This document shows positions 21,201 to 32,368 of a stretch of DNA of 64,000 bases, in pieces (position 1 is the stretch's first letter; every line of letters starts with the position of its first letter). The stretch covers positions 12,232,845 to 12,296,844 of the forward strand of contig OZ024788.1 in NCBI GenBank assembly GCA_964017065.1. The letters run 5' to 3'. Below the pieces are notes generated by a model. It ran no database searches and was not told where the DNA came from. It was given only the letters and a program-made list of their open reading frames with translations. The translations under genes were made by a program, and so were the position numbers. Origin of the DNA: Haliclona indistincta (Eukaryota > Porifera > Demospongiae > Haplosclerida > Chalinidae).

Positions 21201-24200
21201 TTGTAGCTTAATTGCCATGGAATCGGATTTGCCGTACTTAAAGTTTTGGCTGGTAGCAAAACCCATCTTTTGCTGCCTGTCTCTGAACCAACCATAGTTA
21301 AAGCCGGACACTCTGCCCACAGGTTAGCGCCATCGGTGGAAGTTGTAATGCAGTGTTAAATATAGGTTAGACACCAAGACCAAGGAATTTACGCTATATA
21401 GAAACCCGAGAAAGCCTTATGGAACCCGAACGTGTAGTGCAAAGGTTCTACGATGACATGAGGGTTTCTATACTGCGTAGATCCCGTTGGCCGAGCTGTG
21501 TCTAACCGATTTAGACCATAGCAACTGTCGGTATAAAGAAGTTGTTTTCGACGCAAATTTTACGGAAAGTATCTATCAGCTTGTGGCGAGTATCCATTCA
21601 TTCACGGAAGGTATCTATTTGTTTGCAGTAGGTATATACGTTTGCGTGGTGTCTACCATCACTTAGACTGTTCACTATTAGCCTACATGGAGTGTTATTC
21701 ACTGATAAGACACTGATGCATGTAATGTGAAGCCACTGACGCAGGATGCTTGGTCTATTAGCCAGTCAATCATGTTACCATTCCGTGTTACCTCCTTGTT
21801 GGTTTACATTGTGGGCCAGTGGCAATGCTGATCTACCATCCCTACATTCTTTTGATTTCAATAGAAATTTCTTTTTGTTTAATTTTCAGTGAGATTTCAT
21901 ATTATTTTTGGTGCAGTTCAAGTTGCATGTGCTGAGCCTTTTAACTTTGACTGTTGTTGATGGTTTTTCATTTTTTGTGCTTTATTATTTACGTCCTTTA
22001 TCAGCAAATAGACCATGCATGCCTGAGTCCTACAAAATTAATCACAAACACTCCTTAATAATTTTCTTTAATGTATTAAGGTTACGGGATACACCACGCC
22101 CACTTACTAGCAAGCTGAAATGGTTGCCTGAACAAAACACTCGTAGCATCGCGCTTGTTGGTTTGGCTGAATATAGCGCTGCATATCCAGTTAGAGCAAA
22201 GACTGCACTTCGTCTTCAGCAAAAACGGTGGCTAGACGCGCTACCATAGTGCATTATGAAGTGCACGAAATAACGAGCAGCTTCGTCAACTAAGAAATCG
22301 AAATTCTCGTTGTGGGCACAGTGTAGCACGACTAGACTTGGCATGTAGCTAGACAGCTTAGTTATCTAGGGACCCACGGATCCTTTTTTCGATATCAGCT
22401 TTAGTTGCCGAGTTAAGTTATGTTCACGCATACACTCGAAAAGCTTGTCAAAGCTCATTTTCGAGTGTATACATGAACATAACTCGGCAACTAAAGATGA
22501 TATCGAAAAAAAGATACGTGGGTCCCTAGATAACTAAGCTGTCTAGCTGCATGCCAAGTCTAGTCGTGCTACACTGTGCCCACAACGAGAATTTTGATTT
22601 CTTAGTTGACGAAGCTGCTCGTTAATTCGTGGACTTCGTAACGCACTATGGTAGCGCGTCTAGCCACCGTCTTTGCTGAAGACGAAGTGCAGTCTTTGCT
22701 CTAACTGGATATGCAGCGCTATATTCAGCCAAACCAACAAGCGCGATTCTACGAGTGTTTTTTTCAGGCAACCATTTCAGCTTGCTAGTAAGTGGGCGTG
22801 GTGTATTCCGTAACCTTAAGGAGGAAAGTATTGATATTTTTAATAATTTTCTTTCATGCAGGGATGTTGGAAAAAGTGATTCTTTCATTAAGATATTCAC
22901 ACCAGACAACGAAGAATTTCTAAAGAAGTGCAAAGTATCGTAAGTGACCATACTATTAATGCTGGGAGGCATCATTGTATTACTATTGCCGCCGGCCAAT
23001 AGGGGTTGTCCAAAACTATGTCATCTACAATAATTACCATAGTAGAGTAAGTGATTAATATCGACCGTCATGTATTTTCGGATGCCGTACTTTTCGGACT
23101 GCTCGAATAGCACACTCATCCAACCTATCACAAGAAAGCAACTAGCCAGAGGTGTGCTAGGCATCCACAATGACTTTAGAATCGATTGCACTACGCATAC
23201 GAAACAGAAAAGTGCATTGTCCGCAGAAACTCTTTATCGGATGCGAGTTCGGATGCTCGGACCGACGCTTGTACCAAGTGTTAACAGCATAATACGCACC
23301 ATTATAGTTACCTGGAAGCTCCAGAGTCTAGCAGCAACAGTAGTAACACGCGAGGTGCACTGGGGGACCAGTACGGCCCACTCGCTCACGTGCACGGGGA
23401 GGCTCACCATGCCCATGGTTGCAGGAGTGGGATAATTTGCTTTCGTACTACTGTCACTGCAGTCTTTTAAAAGTGCCCAAATAGCACCTACGGTTACTAG
23501 AAACGGAGCAGACAAAAGAACTGAATATTGCCCGAGTGCCGACTGACTGTTTTATGAACCCACGTACTCTCACGTACTCCCAATATTGCAAAAACATGAC
23601 CATGGCGAGTCCCTGCACACGTGGGCAAGTGGGCCGTACTGGGTCTCCCAGTGCACCTCGCATGCTACTGCTGTTGCTGCTGCTAGACTCTGGAGCTTCC
23701 AAGATAACGGTGCGTACTATGCTGTTAACACTTGGTACAAGTGTCTGTCCGAGCATCCGAACTCACGTCCGATAAAGAGTTTCTACGGAAAATGTACTTT
23801 TCTGTTTTGTACGCGTAGTGCAATTGACTACTAAAGTCATTGTGGATGCCCTGGCACATCTCAGGCTAGTTGCTTTCTTGTGATAATGTTGGATAAATTT
23901 GCTGTTCGAGCAGTCTGAAAAATATGGCGTCCGAAAATACATGACGGTCGATTATTAATCACTTACTCCAACGCATGTGGCCGCCATTTTGAATGAGGCC
24001 ACTTGTACAAGATTCATCGCCTGTACTATCTTAGACTGCTCTATCACAACTATAATGAATACTGGCTTGTATGTTGATGGCATTCCAGGTGCCTTTCCAA
24101 CTAAATACATGGATTAATCGGATCTGTACGTACTGGTCATGCAGTGGCTTGGCTAGTATACCGCAGATGCATGTCCCAACTTCTCAGGCACATGGTTAGC

Positions 24201-25817
24201 AGGAAATGTCATCAACATACAAACTGGTGTTCATTATAGTTGTGATAGTGCAGTCTAAGATTAGTCTCGCCCGCCAGACCCAACCCAAGGAAAGGGTCTG
24301 GTAGAACGCTATTGAACACGTTACCTCTTTGACAACTGAGCTAGCTGGGATGGAGCACGTGACTTTAACCCATGCACCCACGCGTTGACGACCAGACCAC
24401 GTCGTCAGCTCGTTCTTGGGCGTGTCACTGTAGGCGTGGTTTCTTCTCGTCTGGAACTATGGCGAATTTTGAGAGCTCTTGTACTCAGCTTTTCCGGATT
24501 GTGTGACTGATTGCAGCTATCCAGGTACATTTAGATGACTGCGCCAGTAATTCCTACCAGTTCTGAATGCTTGCCATTGACCAATAGACAGAAATAAGTG
24601 CAGCTAGCTATCTCGCTTCTTCCTCTTGCAAGCGGCTCAGGCCCCTTCGGCTAGACACGCACAGACACTACAAACATATCTTATCATTCACACAGTTCAT
24701 ATCTGTCTCTCAAAAAAAATATATATATATAAGTTCTTCACAGGATCGGAACCTTTGATCCTCAAAGGGCCGACAGCGGAAACTTGTAAAGATGAAGGTT
24801 CCGCCTCCAAGCCGACAAAGGGGTGGTTTCATGGTACTTGAATGCCGCCTGCATCTCATTTCCTGTACAATAACCATTATAACTTGTGTTATTAATAAAT
24901 TATTAATAAGTGGTCACTTACCATGAATATTAAGTAGATTTGTAATTTTACAAGTTTTCAGTGATCAAAGAGTTACACGTGCCCTTTGCCAGAGATTCGG
25001 TAGCCTCACATCCAGGCCATTTTATATAATGGCCTGGTAATGACTGTCTACGCATGCGCTAGATTCTGTTACTAAAAATATAACTCGCGCGAAGCTAAAC
25101 GGAATGAATAATGAATAATAATTGTTATGTATTTTGGTTTATACAACGCGTGTCAATGATGGCTTCCAGTTATGAATGCACCATACCAGGCCTCCCAACT
25201 CTCTCCAGAGCGTATTTGACTGCATCATCGAAAGTAGTCATAGCCATTGTTGACAAAATCTAGAAAGAACGTATGTCAAACATGCACTAATTACATTTAC
25301 GTAACATATGCGATGTTTTACTGATTAATAGGTTTATTAGAAATATTGGAGCATGCGCAGACAATCTGGACCAGGCCATCTCTCCAGCAGGGGGACTGGC
25401 CTGGAGGCGAGGCTAGGGATTCGGGCAAGCCAATCAGATTACGTTAACACGCTCGTACTAACTATAGTAGCCATGACGAGCTGGATGTACACAGCGAGCA
25501 CCACGGTTTACTGAGAAGCTATCCAATGGAGATGCAGGTCAAAAAGCACTGCCTGAGCCGTGGACTGGACGTATTATCAGTTTCTACTCGTTAGTACATC
25601 CTAAACAGTGACTCCAACCGCCACCTCGTACGAGCCTGGGACCCTGTCATAACCAACAAGCTAGCTGAAGCTGAGCTCACAATCAATCGACAGGAGATCC
25701 TCAGCATAAGATACGTGTGCCGCAGTTGCCTGTTGGACCTAAAACATCTACAGAACTTTGCTAAAATGATGAACATGGAACTGGTCAAAATCCAGCTGTC
25801 ATCTTCCTTTTCTTTCT

Positions 25818-25876
<59 letters not shown>

Positions 25877-27513
25877 CTCTCCCTCTATCCCTCTCTCCCT
25901 CTCTCCCTCTCTCCCTCTCTCCTTCTCTCTTTCTCCCTTCTCTCCTTTCTCTCCTTCTCTCCTTCTCTCCTTTCTCTCTTTCTCTCTCCTTTCTCTCTCT
26001 CCTTTCCTCCCTAGTCCCTACCCTACATCCTTTTGATTTCGTTGGAAATGCTTTCTATTTTCTTTTAACTCTTTAAGCCCTAATGGCGCCTTTAGGTGTC
26101 ATAATTGACTCCACCTACTCTAGAGGTCATGAAAAGTACTCTAGAAAAGTCAAATCAAGTTTATTTGCAAAAGACGACTTTACCTGAAAAAACCTACTGT
26201 TTTTTCGGCGTACCCTCTCCACTAAAACGTACAGCACATGGAGTTTTAAAGGGGGTATTTCTCTGTTAACCCGGGGTTCGAAGGGGCGGAGCCCCTCTCT
26301 GCTTTTGGAATTTTTAGGGCTTCAAGATGCTCGGAAATGCATACTTTGACATAGAATATGGTCTAAACTGTGCTGTTTGCTAACCTGGTCACCACCAGGT
26401 TTTTGTATCAGTCACCAGGGCTAAATGAAGACCAGAATTAGCTGGAAAATGACAATGTCGCAGCACTTAAGTGGCTTCAGCCCCGAATTGGGAGTGGTCA
26501 ACTCAGAGTTTAGTACATGATCATAAACTTTGACATGCCAGATAAAACAGTGCTAGTTCGGAACAGATATCTAGCGTACTGCATGTTGTAGAAACTTGCA
26601 AGACAAACTGTCAGCTTAGAGCAAGTCGAATTTTTGTCAAAATAATTCAGTAACTAAAGGGTTAAGTAGAGTTGTGACATCTATCAAGCTTGTGGATTAA
26701 ACGTGTAAACGTGCCAGTATCTCTTTATTAGCAGCTAAATAAGCTAGGGCAATAATTATCTTTCGCATGTCATAATTAATTTTAGTGATGAAAAGTTAAC
26801 TTATCATTGTCTGGATCAAGTGCAGCCCAGTCACAGCTCTAAGATGATCATGTGAACTTTAACCAAACAGTGCTTCTTTTGTAGTCATCACCCCATCTTG
26901 TTCCTTTTCTTTGCAAGTGTCATTCCTACACGTTTTTTACTTGTTAGTGCATGAAACAGGAACGCATTAGTCTACTGATATGATTTAAACCATTTGATGT
27001 TGGTCACACTGCATGAAAATAATAATTTGCATTTGTACATCAACAATTAGGGAATACCGTGGATTGGAAAAGATTAAAGAGAAACTCAAGGAAACAGCAA
27101 GCAGCAGTGATTATATAAAGTCATTAGCTGAAGGCTATACTTCAGTCACAGAAAAGTGTGTAGTAGAGGTAATGCAACTAACATGTAGCAATGAAATTAG
27201 TAAACTTGATTATCATTCATTCTTAAAGCCATTTGCTGAAGCAGCACGGAAAGGAGCAAAAAGAGTATTTAAACGACTGAATGCTGAGATGACAGCAGCC
27301 AATATGCTTCAACTTGAGGAAAATTTTGAAAAAGTATCATAATGCTTGATTAATTTATTTCTTTCAAAATATTTTTTGTAGGAAAGACTTTTCATTGCAA
27401 GACTTATTGATGACAAAGTTAAAATACAACTGCTTATTGATGAGCTAAAAGAGTTGAAAGAACACGCTGAAAGAGAATGTCCAAAGAAAAGAAGTGTAGA
27501 TGGTAGTATGTGA
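18249..27513 (+). CDS. Unrecognised single-pass membrane protein, five exons
   Basis: Exons 18,249-18,331 (open from acceptor 18,241), 18,391-18,543, 22,862-22,939, 27,051-27,333 and 27,382-27,513 join in phase at GT-AG sites, giving 242 residues and a TGA stop. Introns are 59, 4318, 4111 and 48 nt. Residues about 39-58 (HGILALIGTAISMVSLFSIP) form one membrane helix followed by a basic WAIRKFKERY, suggesting a cytoplasmic C-terminal side. The rest is charged and helical; the last exon (LIDDKVKIQLLIDELKELKE) looks like a coiled coil with a basic CPKKR end. I do not recognise the family. The first exon may be internal: a pyrimidine-rich acceptor precedes it at 18,240, and the ATG is the first in frame. 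Both long introns are filled with transposons and fold-backs. Confidence 0.75.
18898..20742 (+). mobile_element. Family I TTAA-ended repeat split by an A/B copy
   Basis: Ends TTAACCCTTTAA and TTAAAGGGTTAA. The right end shares GGCGACAATAGGGG-type sequence with the copy at 54,804-55,379. An A/B element (19,438-20,664) is inserted. This is the most diverged of three copies. Confidence 0.6.
19438..20664 (-). mobile_element. A/B composite element in intron 2 of the membrane-protein gene
   Basis: 1227 bp: TTAGGGAGGCACGATAGTG end after TA (19,436-19,437); B right arm end ATTTCTTT before TA (20,665-20,666). Both B arms are well preserved. Confidence 0.85.
20902..21319. mobile_element. TIR MITE (TGGGCAGAGTGTCCGGC ends)
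   Basis: Left end TGGGCAGAGTGTCCGGCTTT and right end complementary, with similarity over about 45 bp including a GACAGGCAG stretch. An open frame of 75 codons inside spans one arm and is not judged real. Target duplication unclear. Confidence 0.7.
21365..21507. repeat. Short inverted-repeat element
   Basis: GGTTAGACAC and GTGTCTAACC bound 143 bp, with an inner TATAGAAACCC / GGGTTTCTATA pair. Resembles a small MITE. Confidence 0.5.
21730..21895 (-). mobile_element. Old B-arm fragment
   Basis: A degenerate B right arm: AAGCCACTGACGCAGGAT, then TCAATCATGTTACCATTCCG, then CTACATTCTTTTGATTTC. Only this arm is left. Confidence 0.6.
22076..22819. mobile_element. Large TTAA-flanked fold-back (about 370-bp arms)
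   Basis: TTAA at both ends encloses inverted arms starting GGTTACGGGATACACCACGC and ending with its near-complement. The arms run almost to the centre near 22,447, so the element could form a hairpin of about 370 bp. Open frames inside are the same sequence read on both arms (for example LVGLAEYSAAYPVRAKTALR) and are not judged genes. A piggyBac- or Kolobok-type MITE is likely from the TTAA flanks. Confidence 0.8.
23045..23968. mobile_element. Second large fold-back (924 bp)
   Basis: Ends GAGTAAGTGATTAATATCGA and its inverted partner (TCGATTATTAATCACTTACTC). Arms of about 370 bp diverge by substitutions, and the loop is about 23,420-23,600. The open frames in each arm mirror one another. It starts 105 bp after exon 3 of the membrane-protein gene. 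Part of the arm pattern (CATGTATTTTCGGA) recurs near 51,060. Confidence 0.75.
23969..25000. other. Intron sequence without recognised content
   Basis: Part of intron 3 of the membrane-protein gene. No exon or complete element could be supported. The region around 24,260-24,420 has a short CCAGACCC / GGGTCTGG hairpin only. Confidence 0.4.
25001..25415. mobile_element. MULE-like MITE
   Basis: 415 bp; ends TAGCCTCACATCCAGGCC and GGCCTGGAGGCGAGGCTA. Flanks GAGATTCGG (24,992-25,000) and GGGATTCGG (25,416-25,424) are a 9-bp duplication with one mismatch. Related to 17,047-17,645 and 45,223-45,600 by termini. No ORF. Confidence 0.75.
25690..26064 (-). mobile_element. Degenerate A/B copy with pyrimidine expansion
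   Basis: Faint A similarity (ACTTTGCTAAAATGATGAAC, then GTCATCTTCCTTTTC) leads into a (CTTT)n/(CTCC)n tract at about 25,806-26,015. A recognisable B end follows (CTACATCCTTTTGATTTC). The middle is lost. Confidence 0.55.
26065..26665 (-). mobile_element. Family I TTAA-ended repeat
   Basis: TTAACTCTTTAA at the left and TAAAGGGTTAA at the right. It is similar along its length, in inverted orientation, to 54,804-55,379 (shared CTAACCTGGTCACCACCAGG-type and GGGGCGGAGCCCCT-type segments). No conserved protein seen. Confidence 0.65.
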
Positions 27514-27860
27514 TAAGAATTCACATTTGTAGTTAGCAGCTTATCATAACATTAAGCATGTAGTTAGCAGCTTACATGTATAAGTGTGGTAGTCAGATTA
27601 ATTATTAATTTTAGCACAATTAACCTATAGTTTAATTTTAGTTTGACACACGTAACATTATTTTTTTTATTGAAACAGAGCTTATAGCCATGTATTGAAA
27701 GTCCCTTGTTGGCAGAGTATATGAATGAATGAAACTGAACAGAAACACAGCCTTTTAAATACTCAACTGAACATGTGTATCTAGAAAGTTCTACAAACAA
27801 ATTAACAAAACCTGCACATTACACTTCACATCTGATCTTTCCATCTTGTACCTGGATTAT

Positions 27861-28100
27861 TAACCCGCGGCGCATGCGCGAGGGTTACGCGTACTTGCTC
27901 TGTCAGTTCGTTCGTTCATTAACCCTCGGCGCATGCGCGAGGGTTTCGGTACTTGGTTTGTCATTAACCCTCTGCGCATGCGCGAGGGTACTTGCTTTGT
28001 CGTTCATTAACCCTCGGCACATGCGCGAGGGTTACGGTACTTGCTTTGTCGTTCATTCATTAACCCTCGGCGCATGCGCGAGGGTTACGGTACGTTGGCG
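27861..28100 (+). promoter_or_regulatory. Tandem GCGCATGCGC monomers heading the retroelement
   Basis: Five monomers of about 44-59 bp start near 27,861, 27,920, 27,965, 28,008 and 28,061. Each has TAACCCTCGGCGCATGCGCG followed by AGGGTTACGGTACTTG-like sequence. The core GCGCATGCGC equals the palindromic site known for the NRF1 factor. One monomer has CACATGCGC instead. The position before the RT reading frame suggests a promoter array; this is inferred. Confidence 0.6.
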
Positions 28101-28140
28101 TGATGCTGGCCGGCCGAGAACAGGTCCTCTTTACTTACAA

Positions 28141-30327
28141 ATGAAAACAACCGAGAAAGAAGTGAAAGCACATGTTGTTAAAGCTCGAGCAAAGTTGGAG
28201 CGAAAGGTTTTACAGGCCAGAGATGAGATGTTTAGAAAAAGGGATGATCACCGTTTTAGTATCAATCGTCGAAGGTCTGAATGCAGAAAGCTCATGGTTG
28301 ATGGTGTTCTGGTCTCTGATGATGATGAACTCAGGAATTGTTGGAAAGACCATTTCTCCGAACTCTCTCAGAGTAAAATTCCTGTGAATGTAGCTAACAA
28401 GAATGAATCTGACCTGGCTGATATGGAAGCCCTATCTCATGGGTTTGAGGATCTTATCCTTGACTATCCTACCACTAGTGAAGAAATTGAAAGTGCTTTG
28501 AAGAGACTCAAGTTGAGTAAGAGTGCTGGTGCTGACGGTCTCTCTGCTGAACATCTTAAATATGCTGGCACATGGATTGTTAAGTGGCTGAAACGTGTTT
28601 TTGATGCCATCTTTCAGCTAGAGCAAATCCCTACAAGTTTTAAACTTGGCATGATTGTTCCTGTGCACAAAGGAAAGGGGCGTGACCCATTAAATTGTAA
28701 CAACTACCGAGGTATTACTCTGACATCTGTTCTCTCAAAATGCCTTGAAGTTATTATTCTTGAGCGATTGCTGTCACTTTTTGTCGATATCGGATTTCCT
28801 CACCCCTCCCAAACAGCATATCAGAGAGGTCTGTCGTGTATCGATGCTATATTCTCAACCCAAGAAACAATCCTGAAACATATCCGTGATGGTGACACTC
28901 CTTATCTGTGCTTTTTTGATTTGGAGAAAGCTTTCGACTCTGTTGAGTTCTCTACACTACTTTCTCATATATTCAAGTTGGGTGTCAATGGTAGATGCTG
29001 GCGTCTGATTAAAGACTGGTACTCGAACACCAGCAGTGTCGTGAAAGTTAATGGAATTTGTTCTGATTGCTTTCCAGTAGGTCGTGGTGTGAAGCAGGGA
29101 TCTGTGCTCTCCCCGACTTTGTTTATTGCAGTAATGGACTCACTTCTACATTTTCTCGAGAGTGCTGGCCAGGGTTTAAACCTGTTGGGCTTACATGTGG
29201 GTGCTTCTGCTCATGCAGATGATGTCAGGGCTGTTAGCCTAAGCAAGTCTGCTGCTCATACTCAAGGTAATCTAATTGAGGCATTTTGTCAAGCAAACTC
29301 CTTGAAGCTTAATGCTAGTAAAACTGAAGTTGTGCTAACCACTAAGGGGAGATATAATGAATGTATGCTTGAATTAGTTGGCCAGGAAGTTGTTACTCAA
29401 AAAGAAGCGAAATGCCTTGGTGTGTGGTGGAGGTATGACTTGTCTCCATTGAAGTCTGTTGAAGAGAGCATTAGCAAAGCTAGGCGTGCCTTCTTTGCTT
29501 TAGGCTCCATTGGAGCTTTCCATGGGAAGCTAAATCCTCTCACTGGACGTATCTTATTTGAGACATTTGTTGTGCCTACCTTGTTGTATGGTTGTGAAAC
29601 CTGGATACTCTCTGAATCCATACAAATTCTGGAGTCTTTTCAAGCTGAGATTGGAAAGCGGATTTTGGGGTTGTCTAAATTCCACTCTAACACCAGTACC
29701 TTGATTGGTCTTCACTGGCCCTCTGTTAAGGCACGCATCCTTATTCGAAAGCTCAATTTCCTGGCTAGAGTTCTAGTAAATGACGATAACATAAGTTCTC
29801 GAGTTTTTCGTACTCTGGCCTCGGATGATGTTTATGAAATCAGTCTGGTACAACAATGCCGTTTTCTGGAGAGCTTCTTTAGCACCAATTTCCTGCAACT
29901 CTGTCTTCACAATCCTCCTGATGCACTTTCAATTGTTCATGATGCGAAGCAAGATATTCTTGCGAGTGACTGGGAAGGAACACTAGTGGAGTCCAAGTCT
30001 CATCCCTCGCTCTCACTTGTGTCAGCTACAGCTAATATTGCCTCAAGTTGGAACAGCATATGGGATGAGGCACTTGAGCTGGGTGTTCGTGGAACTAAGC
30101 TAATGCAGGGGTTTTTTAGTGCTCTTTCAAGACCGACCTTTGGTGAGAGACTATGTCCTCATTGTGGCGATAAAATTCCATCGAACTATTATGAACATCT
30201 GTTTTCAAGTCATCTACCTGAGTCAAAATACAGCACTGAGACCACAATACAATGGCTGGAGAACAAGAACTTTCATGATCTTATTAACCTTGCTGAGAAA
30301 ATCTCATGTCTAAAGTTCATAGACTGA
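28141..30327 (+). CDS. LINE-type reverse transcriptase
   Basis: Open from at least 28,098 and conservatively started at ATGAAAACAACCGAG (28,141), giving 728 residues with no stop. RT motifs in order: GADGLSAEHLK, VPVHKGKG, NNYRGITLTS, YLCFFDLEKAFDSV (motif A), GRGVKQGSVLSP (motif B) and ASAHADDVRAVS (motif C), where HADD replaces the usual FADD and keeps both aspartates. A thumb-like region and then a CPHC...H...H zinc-knuckle-like end (30,150-30,215) follow. The frame also stays open upstream through the promoter-like monomers, which is probably fortuitous. It would copy element RNA into DNA at the insertion site. Missing: apurinic-type endonuclease. Copy looks young because it is intact. 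Confidence 0.85.
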   Translation: MKTTEKEVKAHVVKARAKLERKVLQARDEMFRKRDDHRFSINRRRSECRKLMVDGVLVSDDDELRNCWKDHFSELSQSKIPVNVANKNESDLADMEALSHGFEDLILDYPTTSEEIESALKRLKLSKSAGADGLSAEHLKYAGTWIVKWLKRVFDAIFQLEQIPTSFKLGMIVPVHKGKGRDPLNCNNYRGITLTSVLSKCLEVIILERLLSLFVDIGFPHPSQTAYQRGLSCIDAIFSTQETILKHIRDGDTPYLCFFDLEKAFDSVEFSTLLSHIFKLGVNGRCWRLIKDWYSNTSSVVKVNGICSDCFPVGRGVKQGSVLSPTLFIAVMDSLLHFLESAGQGLNLLGLHVGASAHADDVRAVSLSKSAAHTQGNLIEAFCQANSLKLNASKTEVVLTTKGRYNECMLELVGQEVVTQKEAKCLGVWWRYDLSPLKSVEESISKARRAFFALGSIGAFHGKLNPLTGRILFETFVVPTLLYGCETWILSESIQILESFQAEIGKRILGLSKFHSNTSTLIGLHWPSVKARILIRKLNFLARVLVNDDNISSRVFRTLASDDVYEISLVQQCRFLESFFSTNFLQLCLHNPPDALSIVHDAKQDILASDWEGTLVESKSHPSLSLVSATANIASSWNSIWDEALELGVRGTKLMQGFFSALSRPTFGERLCPHCGDKIPSNYYEHLFSSHLPESKYSTETTIQWLENKNFHDLINLAEKISCLKFID

Positions 30328-30336
30328 CTCTATATA

Positions 30337-31568
30337 TAAGAAAATTAAAAAGATTTCTATCGAAATCAAAAGGATGTAGGGTTGTGAAATCTACCACTGG
30401 TCTACAATGTAAACTAACAAGGAACAAGCATGGAATGGTAACACGATTGACTTGCTAACAGACCATAGATCCCTACATCAGTGGCTGCTGTAGTTGACTA
30501 TAGCTAGTTCAGCTTAGCTTGTTGCTGTTGACTGACACCTGACGTGCATTCAGCTTGTGACAGCTTAATATGTACAGCCACTGATGTAGGGATCTATGGT
30601 CTGTTAGCAAGTCAATCGTGTTACCATTCCATGCTTGTTCCTTGTTAGTTTACATTGTAGACCAGTGGTAGATTTCACAACCCTACATCCTTTTGATTTC
30701 GATAGAAATCTTTTTAATTTTCTTGTTTGTGTCCTTTTTTCTTTTTCAGTGAAGTACAGTTCAATATCATGCAATTACTGTGCCATCTTTGTTTCCACCA
30801 TTGGTTTGGTTTTCCTGTTGTTGATGGCTTTTCTTTATTATTAACAATTTTAAACTTGTAACTAAATAATTCTTATGCTGTAGATATCAGCTCGCCTACG
30901 CATGCATGAATACATACAGTGCATACGTGCCCCGCCCACACTTGTTTGCGGCGGTTATAATTATCTGGCAATGCAGAATGGTGATTCTGCGCTTGCTAGC
31001 TTACCGTTCTTCGAAGACTCCAGACAAATATCTGTTCTCCGTGATCTATACGGCGTGGCGATACTCAAGCTTGTGCTTGGTCACGTGCGCTAACCACAGC
31101 TTGGTCACGTGCGTATTGCGCAATCACTATAATTATTAATGGCGTCTAACACTTAGCTGACAATGAATCACGATCGAGAAATCGCGGAATTTATATCGCC
31201 GTTTCGCTAAAAACTAAGTTCAAAAGGCACATGCCAGGAGAATTTCACAACTGTTCGTGGGTGTTTTGGTCTCGGCACTGCTCACGTAAAGGTGCTAGGC
31301 GAGTGGAAGAAAGAAAGAAAGAAGAAAACGAAGATGACGAAACTCGATTTTCACCGTTTCCAGGTTCGTCACTTTAGCAACAATCTCGAGCAATCTCCTT
31401 GCTACTGTAAGATGGGGCAACGCCAGATAGCAGATTTAAGTGTCTTTGGACGTATAAAATTCATCACCAGGCGAAATATCAGCGTTTGAACGCTAATACA
31501 TTGTATGTAGCCGCCATCTTGTTTTCTCGTTCAACCCTACATAGGGAGACACTACCGTGTCTCCCTAA
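30337..31568 (+). mobile_element. A/B composite element
   Basis: B fold-back begins AAGAAAATTAAAAAGATTT after TATATA; A part ends in the hairpin GGGAGACAC-TACC-GTGTCTCCC-TAA before TA at 31,569. Nearly identical in plan to 5286-6549. Confidence 0.85.
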
Positions 31569-32368
31569 TATATTTTTTTTTCATCTACTTAGTTCTTGTT
31601 TTTGTCATTATTATTCCGTAGAGGGCAACAGTAATAAACTTTGGAACTTTTGGTACTTGGTTTGTCATTCGTTCGTTCTGTCCATCGAGCTGCAGAGACC
31701 ATCGCTCACTTCTGAAACTCGGTAAAGGTATAAACAGGCTTAGCATGACAATGGCTTGCAATGTGACTCGTGGATTTTGCTAAGTGCTTTCGTTCTCGAG
31801 TTATGATGGCTGGCTCACCTTGACGGCCATCTTGGACCTCTCTGACGACAAACGTGCCCATTGCTGACTACCTAGGTACTTGTAGATTCCATCTAAACTT
31901 CAGGACAGCTCTGGGGGTGCGTAGACATCTCAAGAAAAAGCCTATCAAAGCCAAGAGCAATGGCTACCTACTCGTGTTCACGGTCACGCCCACTTCACAC
32001 ACCTTGTCCTTGTGGTCAGCACTTTGCTGTCTTCTGGTTAGCAGTACAGTTTCAATAGCAAGCAGGTTGGCTTTAGCTGCAAAGCTCCTAATTCTGAAAG
32101 CCATATAACTAAGGAGCTAACTCTACAATGTGCAACACGCCGAGGGTTTCGTGAAATCTGTTCATTCACTCATTCGTTCGTTCTGTCCATCGAGCTGCAG
32201 AGACCATCGCTCATTTCTGAAACTCGGTAAAGGTATGAACAGGATTAGCACGACAATGGCTTGCAATGTGACTCGTGGATTTTAATTTGCTAAAGTGCTT
32301 TCGTTCTCGAGTTATGTATGGCTGGCTCACCTTGACGGCCGTCTTGAACCTCTCTGACGACAAACGTG

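Larger units (their letters stand above)
27861..30336 (+). mobile_element. Non-LTR retrotransposon, probably 5'-incomplete
   Basis: Tandem head monomers, then an RT-encoding frame to 30,327, then directly an A/B element from 30,337. No endonuclease domain and no clear poly(A) tail or target duplication were seen. Either the endonuclease part was lost in a rearrangement that joined the head to the RT part, or the element is an endonuclease-free derivative. Confidence 0.7.

Noticed and set aside
22076..22819. Mirror-image ORFs with LVGLAEYSAAYPVRAKTALR
   Set aside because: The same arm read in both directions of a fold-back; no start, splice or domain support.
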